From: an uncultured Pseudomonadota bacterium
Lineage (GTDB): Bacteria > Bdellovibrionota_B > Oligoflexia > Oligoflexales > CAIYRB01
NCBI GenBank assembly: GCA_903915625.1
Contig: CAIWTN010000015.1
Location: forward strand, 1 to 64,000
Direction of reading: 5' to 3'
Length of the DNA: 64,000 bases
Part shown: piece by piece, positions 37,861 through 47,568 of the stretch
Layout: every line of letters begins with the position of its first letter
Numbering within the stretch: the first letter of the stretch is position 1
Translations under genes and position numbers: made by a program
The notes under the pieces: generated by a model
Databases searched by the model: none
The model's input: only the letters and a program-made list of their open reading frames with translations
What the model was told of the DNA's origin: nothing

Positions 37861-40377
37861 TCAGACATGGCGTCCAACGGTAAGAAATACGCAGTCATCG
37901 ATAACTGGATTATTCGCAATATGATTCTTATAAGTCGTCAAGATGTCCTGGTAGATCGACTGCGAATTCGACCTTTCGCCCATGATCTTTCGGATGTGCC
38001 GAGGGGAGATAGATTGACCTGATAAGGATTTATTTTTAACCAGACCGTCTGTGTATAAAAATAACGTGTCTCCCGGATCAAATTGAAATCTTGAAGCGCG
38101 ACAATGATCCAAGAATTCACCATCACCGAGATGAAAACCGCGCTGCACGAGAGTGCTAACTTCCCCATCATGTTTGATATATAAAGGCATGTGAGCTGCA
38201 TTCAAAAATGATCCCTGGCCAGACTTAATGTCAAGCACAACGAAAGCCATGGTCATTGAGCAATTCAAAGGCTTACCAAAGCGAACTATCGCCGCGTTTG
38301 CTGCTCTAGCAAGTAGATAAACAACCTCATCAGTTGACTTGTCTACAGAATTTAACAATGAATTATAGACGGCCCCTAGAGCAGAACTAACAGCAGTTGA
38401 GACCAACACCGCTGATGTCCCGATTGCACTCACGTCACCGATCTGCAAATAAAGATATCCAGACTTTGAATCATAATTATAACCAAAAAAATCCCCGCCT
38501 ACATGCTGAGCCTCTTGGTAAAAAAAATCAAAATCGATACCCGGTATGTCATTTTCGCCATCTGTCAACACCACCCTCCTGTAGGAGGCTGCGATTTCTT
38601 TATCGAAGTCGGCGCGAGACTTAGACTTAGCTTCTTCGACATACTCATCGAGAAGCGCTGTTATTCCCGAGTTCGCAGATTTTCTACCTGAACTTTTCTT
38701 AATAATTTGATCGACTAAAGCACTAAAATGACCTGAGTCGGTTTGCAATCTTGACTTCGATCCGACGGTCCGAATATCTAGTTTATTGATAATGTCCTGT
38801 GTCGACTCAGAAGCCTGCATAGTGCTAATGACTTTACGCTCGGGTCTAAGTGAACTTAACTGCGAAAATTCCTGCGCCAAGTGCAAAACCTTGGCTTCGG
38901 AACCCCACATACTATAAAACTGGCAAGCTTCTCTTAGCTGCTGACCTGCCAAGACTTCGTCCTGCTGTTCAAGGCTGAATCTACCCAGGCATTCTTGAAC
39001 AAACGCTAGTGGCAGTAAATAGCCCGAGTCCTTCGCTTTGCTTCTAGCCAAACGATAGTAATTAAATGCCTTCTCAACCTTGCCGAAGATGCGCGCAATT
39101 TCTCCGCAGATCAGGTTCCATGCCCATGCAAAACCTGAAGGATTGGCCTTTGCCAGATAATAAACAAAGCCTATCTCAGCCCGCAACTTTAGCAATTTTC
39201 GGTAGGTCCTATGACCCTGAGATCGTAGTGAAGCAATGTCGGCATAAATCATTAAGATGCGGCATTGGGGTGACATAGGAACCAAAAGACCGGATCGCTT
39301 CTGATTTTTTTTTAATTGCACGTAGGCTGACGAAGCCTCGTCATACTTACCCCAAATGGCAGCGAATGCACCTACCAATGCCCAGTGGAATGAGACACTA
39401 ATGATGTCTCCATCCGCCTTGCAAGCCCGAAGAAAGAGTTCATCGGCCGTAATATTGTCAGATAATTCATTTACGCTGTACTTTGACTTAGCTAACTGAC
39501 CAATAGTTTTTGAAAGAAGCAGCGTATTGCGAGCAGCATATGATCCTGTACCCAGATGCGTCCACCCAAGTGCGGCATCCGCACATTCGAGAACCTTATC
39601 AAAAGTGTCCCAGGTAAACAGGTCGCTCAGGAGCTCGCTATCGAGCGAAAAAGCTGTCGTTGATAAGTCTACCGGATTTTTTATCGCAGCTAACTGCTGC
39701 CTAATCATCTTGGTCGTCAAACGGCGTGGATAGGTCCAGGGAAATAATAGCCCCTTCCAATCCGTTGAGACTTGTGTCTGCCCTTGCCTTATTCGACTAT
39801 CCGTAGCCACTCGAGTTGCCAACCGAGCACATACTGCAGCGAATGAATATCGCCTGATATATTGCGAATTTTGTATAACCCCGAATAAACCGATACTGCG
39901 TGATGCCGCTTCACCAAAACCATACTTGAGACATCTTCTCACCTGCCTAGACACCAAAAACGCAGCCAGCATGGGGTTGGTAAAAAAAGACAGGGAAATG
40001 CTGCGATCGATCTTCTGACTTATCGCAATCTGACTCTGATCGATCATCTCAGCCATGGGCCCCATGCCCTTGCTGCCCGTTAGGCGCAGAGACACTGAGG
40101 TGAGCCACACCTCAAATAAGACACGGCCAAGTGTCGGACGGCGAGGAATACGGAGCCCCAGTTCTCTGAGGTCCATGAGAGCTGTGTCGAGAGACTCGGC
40201 AACCTCAGCTGGCTCAGTTAGGGTATCCGCATCCAAAGGCGATGTTAGCTCGGCTGTGGGCTGTGACGAGTCGCCGCGATTAGCTGCATCGTTCGTGTCC
40301 AGTTGGTGTGCGTCTTTCATGGATTGCCTGGCAGCGGCAGAGTCACCGCAGAAAGTAACGGAACTCAGGTGGGTCAT
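37861..40377 (-). CDS. SpoIIE-type PP2C phosphatase with helical N-terminus
   Basis: 838 residues; the ATG at 40320 is an alternative start. The C-terminal 240 residues are a SpoIIE/RsbU-like PP2C domain with all metal-binding aspartates visible: AQHVGGDFFGYN, LQIGDVSAIGTSA, LFLYTDGLVKNK and IDDCVFLTVG. The first 550 residues are helical, probably TPR- or HEAT-like (YDEASSAYVQLKKNQKRSG, IFGKVEKAFNYYRLARSKAK). Such phosphatases usually dephosphorylate anti-anti-sigma STAS proteins; none is encoded here. It is the first gene of the operon with the lipoprotein and the lipid-transfer-like gene, which suggests regulation of an envelope process. Confidence 0.85.
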   Translation of the reverse strand: MTHLSSVTFCGDSAAARQSMKDAHQLDTNDAANRGDSSQPTAELTSPLDADTLTEPAEVAESLDTALMDLRELGLRIPRRPTLGRVLFEVWLTSVSLRLTGSKGMGPMAEMIDQSQIAISQKIDRSISLSFFTNPMLAAFLVSRQVRRCLKYGFGEAASRSIGLFGVIQNSQYIRRYSFAAVCARLATRVATDSRIRQGQTQVSTDWKGLLFPWTYPRRLTTKMIRQQLAAIKNPVDLSTTAFSLDSELLSDLFTWDTFDKVLECADAALGWTHLGTGSYAARNTLLLSKTIGQLAKSKYSVNELSDNITADELFLRACKADGDIISVSFHWALVGAFAAIWGKYDEASSAYVQLKKNQKRSGLLVPMSPQCRILMIYADIASLRSQGHRTYRKLLKLRAEIGFVYYLAKANPSGFAWAWNLICGEIARIFGKVEKAFNYYRLARSKAKDSGYLLPLAFVQECLGRFSLEQQDEVLAGQQLREACQFYSMWGSEAKVLHLAQEFSQLSSLRPERKVISTMQASESTQDIINKLDIRTVGSKSRLQTDSGHFSALVDQIIKKSSGRKSANSGITALLDEYVEEAKSKSRADFDKEIAASYRRVVLTDGENDIPGIDFDFFYQEAQHVGGDFFGYNYDSKSGYLYLQIGDVSAIGTSAVLVSTAVSSALGAVYNSLLNSVDKSTDEVVYLLARAANAAIVRFGKPLNCSMTMAFVVLDIKSGQGSFLNAAHMPLYIKHDGEVSTLVQRGFHLGDGEFLDHCRASRFQFDPGDTLFLYTDGLVKNKSLSGQSISPRHIRKIMGERSNSQSIYQDILTTYKNHIANNPVIDDCVFLTVGRHV

Positions 40378-40426
40378 AATCCGACTTATATCATATCATT
40401 AATAACATCGACCTTCGGAGGAACTG

Positions 40427-40465
40427 ATGATGGGCAGAAGCCACATCAGCCTTGAATCCGGATAA
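40427..40465 (+). CDS. Possible 12-codon leader peptide
   Basis: A short frame, M-M-G-R-S-H-I-S-L-E-S-G, has a near-ideal ribosome site (GGAGG, five bases before the ATG). It ends six bases before an AT-rich hairpin followed by a T-run (40471-40496). The arrangement resembles a leader-attenuator ahead of the Omp85 gene. Nothing in the codons suggests an amino-acid signal, so this is a candidate only. Confidence 0.3.
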   Translation: MMGRSHISLESG

Positions 40466-40470
40466 TTCTG

Positions 40471-40496
40471 ACAATAATGTCTATTGTTCGCTTTTT
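40471..40496 (+). terminator. Hairpin and T-run in the Omp85 leader
   Basis: ACAATA and TATTGT (40471-40476, 40482-40487) pair around ATGTC, then TCGC and TTTTT. The stem is short and AT-rich, so weak. It lies between the possible leader peptide and the Omp85 start at 40594, and could act as an attenuator. Confidence 0.4.
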
Positions 40497-40593
40497 ACCA
40501 CGACCCGCCTGCAGGGTTCCCACAATCAACATAAATCGGTATTGTTAAGCTTTGGTGGTATGTTACAGCGGCTGAGGCGAAAGGCGGACGGCT

Positions 40594-43584
40594 GTGCGAG
40601 CTTTTTCATCCCTCGTTGCCTGGACGAGTTTTATGATGGCCATGGTGCTGTCGCCGCGAGCAGCCGCAGCGACCTGGCGGCCGGCCGATGACTTAATTCC
40701 AGCCTCAGCCCTGGAGCGCCTTGCCGAGCGTTACCCAACCATTCGGGACGCTAATGAACTTGAAAACCTGCTTCTTGATATCGGACGTCGCCAACAAATG
40801 CTGCGTCTGGAAGCAAGATTTGAAAATGGAACGTGGGTCATTGACGGAACGCCCGCGACTCTAATTTCGGATCTGGAAGTGCGGGTCACTGCCCGCATGA
40901 TGACCCAGCTCGTGTACGCATCGCTGCAAAACTATATTGGGCAAGTAGACTCTCCAGAGTCACGGGTTAAAGTCGTCGATGTGGTGCAGCGCTACATGCA
41001 TCGGCACGGATATCCCTGGTCTAGCACTAATCTGAAAACTAGTAAAAATGAAGAGGGTACCGTCTACGATATCGCTGTAGATGAAGGCACGCCCTGCGTA
41101 CTTGATCGCATCGATATAGGATTCAAATTACCTGTTGGAACAAAGCTAGATATTAGGCCCGGCGACTCCTGCGACCTGGAACTCGTCGACACAGCTATTA
41201 GCGATTTGGAAACTCAACTCCGAGATAACGGATTCAGTCAAGTTAAGCTCAACTCTCCAGTGATCTCGTTTCACCCTAGACCAGCGACAGCATCTCTGAC
41301 AGTAACTGGGACACTCGGCCAGCGTATCAGTTATGAAATCGTCGATGATAGCCACAGATTCTTGCTCGACGATCTATTTGGCGACGAAGATCTCACCGCA
41401 ATTGATCCGACAATAGTCAGTCCTGATGCTATGACGGCCGAGCTTGCACGACGCTACCGCAACCGTGGATTTCTTGATGTAATTATTAAGGGACCGACAC
41501 CCAAGACGGAAAACAGCGATGCTATCGTTTACGTTTACCACGTTAATCCAGGCAGACAATATGTGCTAAAGAGCGTTCAATTCGAGGGAGTCACGGTCTT
41601 TTCCCAAAAGCAGCTCATGGAAATCATTGGAGTTGGAAGACTTTGGCAAAGCTCACAGCCTTATAACTATGAAGAAATCCAACAAGGCCTCATGGCTCTC
41701 CGCGCAAAATATCAACAAGAAGGCTACTGGGATGTCGACATCCATGACCCAGGAACCGGCCAACGCGACAAAGAGACAGGATCGATTCGACTCACGATTG
41801 CGGTCAATGAAGGGACACCAAGAAAACTTGCCGAAGTCAGAATTGTTGGCAACAGGGCCCTGACAAGTGCAGAGATCCTAGAGATCCTAAATATGCCTAC
41901 TGAGGCGCCTGTCGATCGCGCCAAGATCCTGGATTTTCAGCAAAAAATACGCACTGCGTACGTCGCCAAAGGCTACCTTTACAGTGACGTTCAAATAGAA
42001 TTAAAGGCTCAAGAACGCAAACGCACCCAATGGCTTGAGTTACTTGTAAACATTGTGGAAGGTCAGCGCGTACGTTTTGGCGACATCAACATAGTCGGCT
42101 TAACCAGGACCCATGAAAAAGTCGTACGTCGTGAATTACTGTTCCACAGCGGTGACTGGTACGAGCCAGAATTGATCAGTAATACGCGTCAAGCCTTGAA
42201 CCGCCTAGGCATTTTCAGATCGGTTCAGATAGTACCGACAGATCGAAACGCAATCGCAGATAAAGAGCCAGAACTTGATATCAACATAGACATCCGTGAA
42301 GGACGCCCTGGTTCAGTCGCTTATGGTCCTGGATGGAGCTTAATCCGCGGTTGGAACTACGAAGCCGAGGCTGCCTACAACAATATTGGAGGTGTCGGAC
42401 GGCAGGCATCTATTCGTGGCTCTATTAGCCAAGAGCGAAATCAATACGGCATCGGCCCACGAACTTTGCTGGGACGAAAAATTGGTATCGGCTATACAGA
42501 GCCATTCGTCTTGAACCTGCCTATTGATGCGTCAGTACGGTCCAAACAAGAGGCATTTTGGGACGGAAAATTGTGGACACTCAGCTTCAGTGGTGAATTG
42601 GAATTTAAGTATAAATTTCGTCGATTATTGCCAAACAGTTTTGTGTCTGCTTTCTACGGACAGAAGATTGCAAATGTCGAAGGTTCGGCGCTGCAGCTGG
42701 CAAACCTTGTCGCCAACAATGAGCACGTAGGATCTCTTGGGCTCCGCTTTAATATTGACCGCCGCAATAATCTAAAATTCCCAACTGCCGGCTACGTCGC
42801 AAATACGGAAGCGTCATGGGCCAGATACGAACTCAACGGAGATGTGCGCTATTTTCGCTGGGACATTGGAATCGGCCGCTATTTCGACCTAACAAACGAT
42901 TCCGTGTTCGCTCTTGGGATTTACGGAACTGGCTACGACGACATCCAGCGCAAGGGCAATAAAATAGGGATTCTACCGCAGCAAGAGCGCCTATCATCGG
43001 GCGATGACACAGTACGGGGCTTCCCAATCGCCAGCCTCGGCCCTTTGGTGAAAGCGCCAGTATTTACCGACAACGGCACATGCAATGTCAATTACAATAG
43101 ATCTTCCTTGTTCGGGACAAATCGACTTTCGATAAAAACCGAGATTAGGCACAAATTCAGCGACGTCTGGGCCGCAACTGGGTTTGTAGATAATGGGAAC
43201 GTATTCCTATCACCCGAGCAAATGAATCGATTCCAGGAGGCCTACAGCGGCCCCGTCACGGATCCAAACTTAGCTCAGCACCCAAATTGCCGAAACTATG
43301 CCCCGGCGCCGGTTCGCACGATTGAGGATAACTTCGCCTACAAATTTTCGGATCTCGCGAGAAATCCCTCTTATCTTTGGTCGCGAAACTACTATTCCTA
43401 TGGTGGATCACTCGACTTTCTCACGGCGCTCGGCTCGATAAATATTACTTACGGCCTACCTTGGCGAGAGCCTAAGACACAAGCGTGTCGTGATGACCCC
43501 AAACAGTGTAACCGAAGGGCACGACAAACCGGCCCTTGGTTTAGTCGCGGTGAATTTCTAGTCAACATCGGTGCTCGCTTCTAA
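40594..43584 (+). CDS. Omp85 family outer membrane protein (TamA/BamA-like)
   Basis: 996 residues, larger than E. coli BamA (810) and TamA (577). A signal peptide (to AAAATW) precedes at least five POTRA-like units. The clearest are YVLKSVQFEGVTVFSQKQLMEI (about 330), LAEVRIVGNRALTSAEILEIL (about 411) and VRFGDINIVGLTRTHEKVVRREL (about 496), each followed by a helix and a Y.-.G-type turn. A 16-strand-type barrel follows from about 570, with the family motif VRGF at about 807 and a terminal aromatic residue (GARF). It folds or translocates molecules at the outer membrane. TamB in the same neighbourhood makes a TamA role likelier than BamA, but BamA-type activity is not excluded. Starts with GTG. 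Confidence 0.88.
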   Translation: MRAFSSLVAWTSFMMAMVLSPRAAAATWRPADDLIPASALERLAERYPTIRDANELENLLLDIGRRQQMLRLEARFENGTWVIDGTPATLISDLEVRVTARMMTQLVYASLQNYIGQVDSPESRVKVVDVVQRYMHRHGYPWSSTNLKTSKNEEGTVYDIAVDEGTPCVLDRIDIGFKLPVGTKLDIRPGDSCDLELVDTAISDLETQLRDNGFSQVKLNSPVISFHPRPATASLTVTGTLGQRISYEIVDDSHRFLLDDLFGDEDLTAIDPTIVSPDAMTAELARRYRNRGFLDVIIKGPTPKTENSDAIVYVYHVNPGRQYVLKSVQFEGVTVFSQKQLMEIIGVGRLWQSSQPYNYEEIQQGLMALRAKYQQEGYWDVDIHDPGTGQRDKETGSIRLTIAVNEGTPRKLAEVRIVGNRALTSAEILEILNMPTEAPVDRAKILDFQQKIRTAYVAKGYLYSDVQIELKAQERKRTQWLELLVNIVEGQRVRFGDINIVGLTRTHEKVVRRELLFHSGDWYEPELISNTRQALNRLGIFRSVQIVPTDRNAIADKEPELDINIDIREGRPGSVAYGPGWSLIRGWNYEAEAAYNNIGGVGRQASIRGSISQERNQYGIGPRTLLGRKIGIGYTEPFVLNLPIDASVRSKQEAFWDGKLWTLSFSGELEFKYKFRRLLPNSFVSAFYGQKIANVEGSALQLANLVANNEHVGSLGLRFNIDRRNNLKFPTAGYVANTEASWARYELNGDVRYFRWDIGIGRYFDLTNDSVFALGIYGTGYDDIQRKGNKIGILPQQERLSSGDDTVRGFPIASLGPLVKAPVFTDNGTCNVNYNRSSLFGTNRLSIKTEIRHKFSDVWAATGFVDNGNVFLSPEQMNRFQEAYSGPVTDPNLAQHPNCRNYAPAPVRTIEDNFAYKFSDLARNPSYLWSRNYYSYGGSLDFLTALGSINITYGLPWREPKTQACRDDPKQCNRRARQTGPWFSRGEFLVNIGARF

Positions 43585-43621
43585 AGAACAGCTGCGCTAG
43601 CCAACGCAATGGGCTGCGATA

Positions 43622-45121
43622 TTATGGCAGTAGACCTTTAGAAGTTACGTCGCGAAACACTGATACAGCTGAGCGCGGAATCCTGCGTTTCATTTCGTCC
43701 TTGGGGTCAACTTGAAATAAACCAAATTGACTATTGGTCCCATGATTCCATTCGTAATTATCCATCAGTGTCCAATAGAAATACCCACGGACATCAATAC
43801 CTTCGTGTAGGGCTTGCCGCGTTGCTGCTAAGGTACCAAGCAACCAGCGCCGGGGCTTATCTTCATCATTGACTGCGTCACAGCCAGTTTCCGTAACGTA
43901 AATCGGCAATCCATAACGAGACTCTTCTCGCAAAACTTGTAACAGTCCATCAGGCGCATTGCGGTCAAATACGCCATCTAGCGGATCAAAAGTTAACAGC
44001 GACGAGATTCGACTGGATCTACCCGGAAGAAACTTCGGGGGAGTGAGCCTGACGTAGTAATTGACACCAACGAAGTCTAAACGGCCTGCCAGGTCAGGTC
44101 GATGCACTACGCGACCGTTCCAATCACGATCAAGACGCCCAAGGGTGATCGCATTCATGAATTGATCATGGAACAGATAGCGCAGATTTTCAGCGACTAC
44201 CGCATCTACTTGCCTATCGGTGGCAGCCCTGATTGCAAAAAAGGAGTATGCAATTCCGACGTTAGCGGGTCGATCGCCAGGTGCTCGTGACCAAATATCG
44301 ACACTATGAATGGCATCATACATTCTGGCGTGCGCCTCGATCATAGCGAGGTTAGCAACTTTGGCAGCTTCGATATGCATGTAGACACCGGGTGGATTGG
44401 TACGCTCAGGCGTTGGCAATAAATAGCTGGGAAGAACTACCGCGGAAAACGGCTCATTCAAGGTTAACCAATCATCGACTTCGGCACCGAACTCCTGCGC
44501 AGCGAATGCAGCAAATTTCGTAATTTCAGCGACGATGCTTTCTCGGCCCGCCCACCCCCGATTTACGCAAGTGCGCAAGCTGAAGTGACACCCCACTGCG
44601 TCATGAATCCAATTGGGCAAAGTGTAATGGTTGAGCGTAACCATTGGTGTCAGCTTCTGCTCCTGCATCGCCTTAAAAAGATCGTGATAATAGGCCAGGG
44701 CTGGCGCTGAGGCGAGTTGACGCAACTTATCGTACCCATCTACGTCAACAGTTGATTGCGGGAAGAGTCGACTCCACTCAAGGGACACGCGCATAGCGTT
44801 ATTGCCTAATTCCTTGCTAGCTAAGGCCAAATCATCACGGTAGGTTTCGAGGAATCCAGGCCCTACCTTTGGGGAATCGCCGCTCATGAAGAGCAGAGGA
44901 TCATGAACAGTCCATGGGGACGTTATAAACTCGTACCAATCGGAAGACCTATCCTCGCAAACTTCGCCGGCGAGGTGCAGGCACCCCATCTCAACTTGAA
45001 ATCCGGCGATTGCGGTACCCATGAGAAAGTTTGGCGGTATCGGCATCGGTTCTTGTTCTGCCGCTATAGCTAGGTTAGCGGTTACTACCGACGCCAAAAG
45101 GACCGTGAGCATACTTGCCAT
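43622..45121 (-). CDS. Exported glycoside hydrolase family 1 enzyme
   Basis: 499 residues. A signal peptide (LTVLLASVVTANLAIAAEQ) is unusual, since most bacterial GH1 enzymes are cytoplasmic. The retaining mechanism is complete: acid/base Glu in WLTLNEPF and nucleophile Glu in IYVTETGCD (the family norm is TENG). Also seen are FLMGTAIAGFQVEMG at the start, HYTLPNWI and the terminal YFYWTLMDNYEWNHG. Extra Cys (GCLHLAGEVC, GCHFSLRTC) fit disulphides outside the cell. It probably cleaves beta-glucosides or beta-galactosides; the facing galT-galK genes favour galactosides. It converges with the Omp85 gene, 37 bases apart. Confidence 0.88.
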   Translation of the reverse strand: MASMLTVLLASVVTANLAIAAEQEPMPIPPNFLMGTAIAGFQVEMGCLHLAGEVCEDRSSDWYEFITSPWTVHDPLLFMSGDSPKVGPGFLETYRDDLALASKELGNNAMRVSLEWSRLFPQSTVDVDGYDKLRQLASAPALAYYHDLFKAMQEQKLTPMVTLNHYTLPNWIHDAVGCHFSLRTCVNRGWAGRESIVAEITKFAAFAAQEFGAEVDDWLTLNEPFSAVVLPSYLLPTPERTNPPGVYMHIEAAKVANLAMIEAHARMYDAIHSVDIWSRAPGDRPANVGIAYSFFAIRAATDRQVDAVVAENLRYLFHDQFMNAITLGRLDRDWNGRVVHRPDLAGRLDFVGVNYYVRLTPPKFLPGRSSRISSLLTFDPLDGVFDRNAPDGLLQVLREESRYGLPIYVTETGCDAVNDEDKPRRWLLGTLAATRQALHEGIDVRGYFYWTLMDNYEWNHGTNSQFGLFQVDPKDEMKRRIPRSAVSVFRDVTSKGLLP

Positions 45122-45334
45122 AACGGACTCCGCCTAAGAAACGCTGCCAGTTGCCGCAGCATTCCTATGTTTATCCCAGCCGAATAGATTAAGTCGACTA
45201 GCCTGATGACTGATTGATTATGTGGTTATACTATGTGAAATAATAGCGATGCTGCAATAGGCAGGTAGCTTCTATTCAGACCATACCACCGGGAATCCGG
45301 TTGTCTTTAATTTAAAAGGAAAAATGATAACACG

Positions 45335-46423
45335 ATGCATAGGCAGCAATTATCTAAACCTGATGGCCGCAAACTAATTCTTTATTCACGCCGCCCTATG
45401 CTCGATATCACCCGCGCACCTTCCCCAAGGTCAACCGCTGTAGATGCCAACCCTCATTTAAGGTGGCATCCTTTGCGTGGGGAGTGGATCACATATGCCT
45501 CGCATCGCCAGGACCGAACTTTTCTTCCTCCACCTGAATACAGCCCGCTGGCTCCAAGTAATGACCCGAACTTCCCCACGGAGTTGCCACTGGGAGACTA
45601 TGAAGTGGCAGTCTTTGATAATTTGTTCCCATCTCTTAGTCTAAACTCTCACGATGCACCAAAATTAGACGTTCCCACGCGACCCGGCACTGGTCACTGC
45701 GAGGTAGTTGTATTCACCCAAGATGCTACTACTAGCCTGGGACGCCTGCCCGTGAGTCATATTGACCTACTGATCGAAGTTTGGGGAGAACGCTACACAG
45801 AGTTAGGGAAAAATCCAGATATCAAATATGTCATGCCATTCGAGAATCGTGGCGTCGAGGTTGGCGTAACTCTCCACCACCCGCACGGTCAGATTTATGC
45901 CTACCCTGTCGTGCCGCCTATTCCCGCGAAGGAGATGGAACAGCAGAAGGCCTACCTAGAGCAGCATGGCCGTGGCCTACTTGAAGATATGATCAATGAC
46001 GAGCTACAAGATGCCCGCCGTATCATCTTCGCCGGTGAGCACGTCGTCGCGTTTGTCCCGATTTGTGCTAGGTATAGCTATGAAATCTGGATTGCTCCAA
46101 AGCGCGCAGCCCCTTCGCTTGCTGCACTGACTGCGGAGGAGCGCCGTGAACTAGCACTGGCTCTGAAAACAGTATTATTGAAATATGATGGTCTATGGAA
46201 CAAGCCATTCCCCTATCTCATGGTAATCCATCAAGCGCCAACGGACGGCAATGACCATCCTGAAGCTCATGTGCACATCGAGATCTATCCTCCTTACCGG
46301 ACACAAAATAAACTTAAGTATCTGGCTGGTACTGAAATCGGAGCAGGATTCTTTGCATCAGACAGTTTGCCCGAAGAAAAGGCGCAAGAGCTGAAGGCGA
46401 TCCTCATCAACTTGGAAGCTTAG
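45335..46423 (+). CDS. galT: UDP-glucose-hexose-1-phosphate uridylyltransferase
   Basis: 362 residues. Leloir pathway enzyme that swaps the uridylyl group between UDP-glucose and galactose-1-phosphate. The HIT-type active site [11 protein letters not shown] (about 180-190, second His as nucleophile) is clear, with [25 protein letters not shown] and the C-terminal [13 protein letters not shown]. The start at 45335 has AAAAGG rather far away; an ATG at 45398 is closer to the family core but lacks a ribosome site. galK follows 11 bases downstream. The 213 bases upstream hold a TATACT box near 45227 without a good -35. Confidence 0.95.
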   Translation: MHRQQLSKPDGRKLILYSRRPMLDITRAPSPRSTAVDANPHLRWHPLRGEWITYASHRQDRTFLPPPEYSPLAPSNDPNFPTELPLGDYEVAVFDNLFPSLSLNSHDAPKLDVPTRPGTGHCEVVVFTQDATTSLGRLPVSHIDLLIEVWGERYTELGKNPDIKYVMPFENRGVEVGVTLHHPHGQIYAYPVVPPIPAKEMEQQKAYLEQHGRGLLEDMINDELQDARRIIFAGEHVVAFVPICARYSYEIWIAPKRAAPSLAALTAEERRELALALKTVLLKYDGLWNKPFPYLMVIHQAPTDGNDHPEAHVHIEIYPPYRTQNKLKYLAGTEIGAGFFASDSLPEEKAQELKAILINLEA

Positions 46424-46434
46424 GAAGGTCTAGA

Positions 46435-47520
46435 ATGTCTTTTGAGAAATCCTTCAATAGTTCGCCTAGCATAGTACTCACCACCCCCGGACGCGTGAAT
46501 CTAATCGGTGAGCACACGGACTATAATGACGGTTTTGTATTGCCAACTGTGATTCCGCAGTCAACCAAGATTGAACTGTCCGGGCGAGGCGGCTCACGAG
46601 TACGTGTGGCTAGCCTAAATATGGCTGCGAGCGGCATAGAGTCCTATATGCTCGGCGAGGAAGTAAACAACGGTGGCTGGCTAGCCTATATTCAGGGAGT
46701 CACGCAGGTTCTAGCCAAATCAGGATTTAAAATCTCTGGCTTTGACGCGTTTATTCAATCAACGGTCCCAACCGGCGCCGGCCTATCCTCAAGCGCTGCT
46801 CTAATTGTTGGCTTAATCAAGGCACTAAGACTAGCCTACCAACTTGACTTGACTGACAAGGCCATCGCCTTGCTAGCACAACGGGTCGAGAATGAATTTG
46901 TCGGCGCCCACGTTGGGATTATGGACCAAATGGCAGTTAGCTTGGCTGCACCTGGCCAAGCACTTTTTTTAGATACTAGATCTCTAGAATTCAAATTAAT
47001 CAAGTTACCAAAACACCTCGGGCTCATCGTCATCAACTCAGGCATTAAGCATAGTAATATAGGCGGCGGTTATAGTGAGCGGCGGCAATCTTGCGAGGAA
47101 AGCGCCAAGTTTATGGGCGTGCGCGCTCTGCGAGACGTGAGTATTGACGACACGCGGAAGATGATGCTGCTACCGCCACTGCTAGCAAAGAGGGCACACC
47201 ATGTTATCACTGAGAATGCCCGCGTTGTTGCCGCTGTTAGCGCTCTTCAGGCCGGGGATCTAACCCGCCTTGGAGCGTTGTTCAAAGAGTCCCATGCCTC
47301 AATGCGAGATGACTATGAAGTCTCAATCCCCGAGATCGACATACTTGTCGAGATCGCCTGCGCTGACCCAGCGGTGTATGGCGCTCGCTTGACCGGCGGA
47401 GGATTTGGCGGCTCGATAGTTGCCTTAGCGAATGCACAAGACGCAGCTGCTGCCGCCAAGCGAATCGCAGATCGCTTTGAGCTACGCACAGGTCATAAAG
47501 CCACTGTTCTGGTCCCCTAG
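46435..47520 (+). CDS. galK: Galactokinase
   Basis: 361 residues. GHMP kinase that phosphorylates galactose at C1. The substrate motif RVNLIGEHTDYNDGFVLP is at about residues 19-36, the ATP loop PTGAGLSSSAAL at about 112-123 and the third motif GARLTGGGFGGSIVAL near the end. GGAAGG precedes the ATG. Operon galT-galK; galE, galM and a sugar transporter are not in the window. Its stop codon lies in the arm of an inverted repeat shared with the convergent lipoprotein gene. Confidence 0.96.
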   Translation: MSFEKSFNSSPSIVLTTPGRVNLIGEHTDYNDGFVLPTVIPQSTKIELSGRGGSRVRVASLNMAASGIESYMLGEEVNNGGWLAYIQGVTQVLAKSGFKISGFDAFIQSTVPTGAGLSSSAALIVGLIKALRLAYQLDLTDKAIALLAQRVENEFVGAHVGIMDQMAVSLAAPGQALFLDTRSLEFKLIKLPKHLGLIVINSGIKHSNIGGGYSERRQSCEESAKFMGVRALRDVSIDDTRKMMLLPPLLAKRAHHVITENARVVAAVSALQAGDLTRLGALFKESHASMRDDYEVSIPEIDILVEIACADPAVYGARLTGGGFGGSIVALANAQDAAAAAKRIADRFELRTGHKATVLVP

Positions 47521-47568
47521 TGCCTTGCTGATGGGTGATGAAATTATCTCGAACCAATGAGCACTAGG
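47516..47568. terminator. Inverted repeat holding both convergent stop codons
   Basis: CCTAGTGC (47516-47523) and GCACTAGG (47561-47568) are perfect 8-base arms 37 bases apart. The galK stop TAG (47518-47520) is in the left arm and the TAG stop of the minus-strand lipoprotein is in the right arm. No T-run. It may end both transcripts or protect their 3' ends. Confidence 0.4.

Noticed and set aside
45220..45232. TATACT as the galT promoter -10
   Set aside because: No acceptable -35 at 16-18 bases and no extended -10; too weak to list as a feature.
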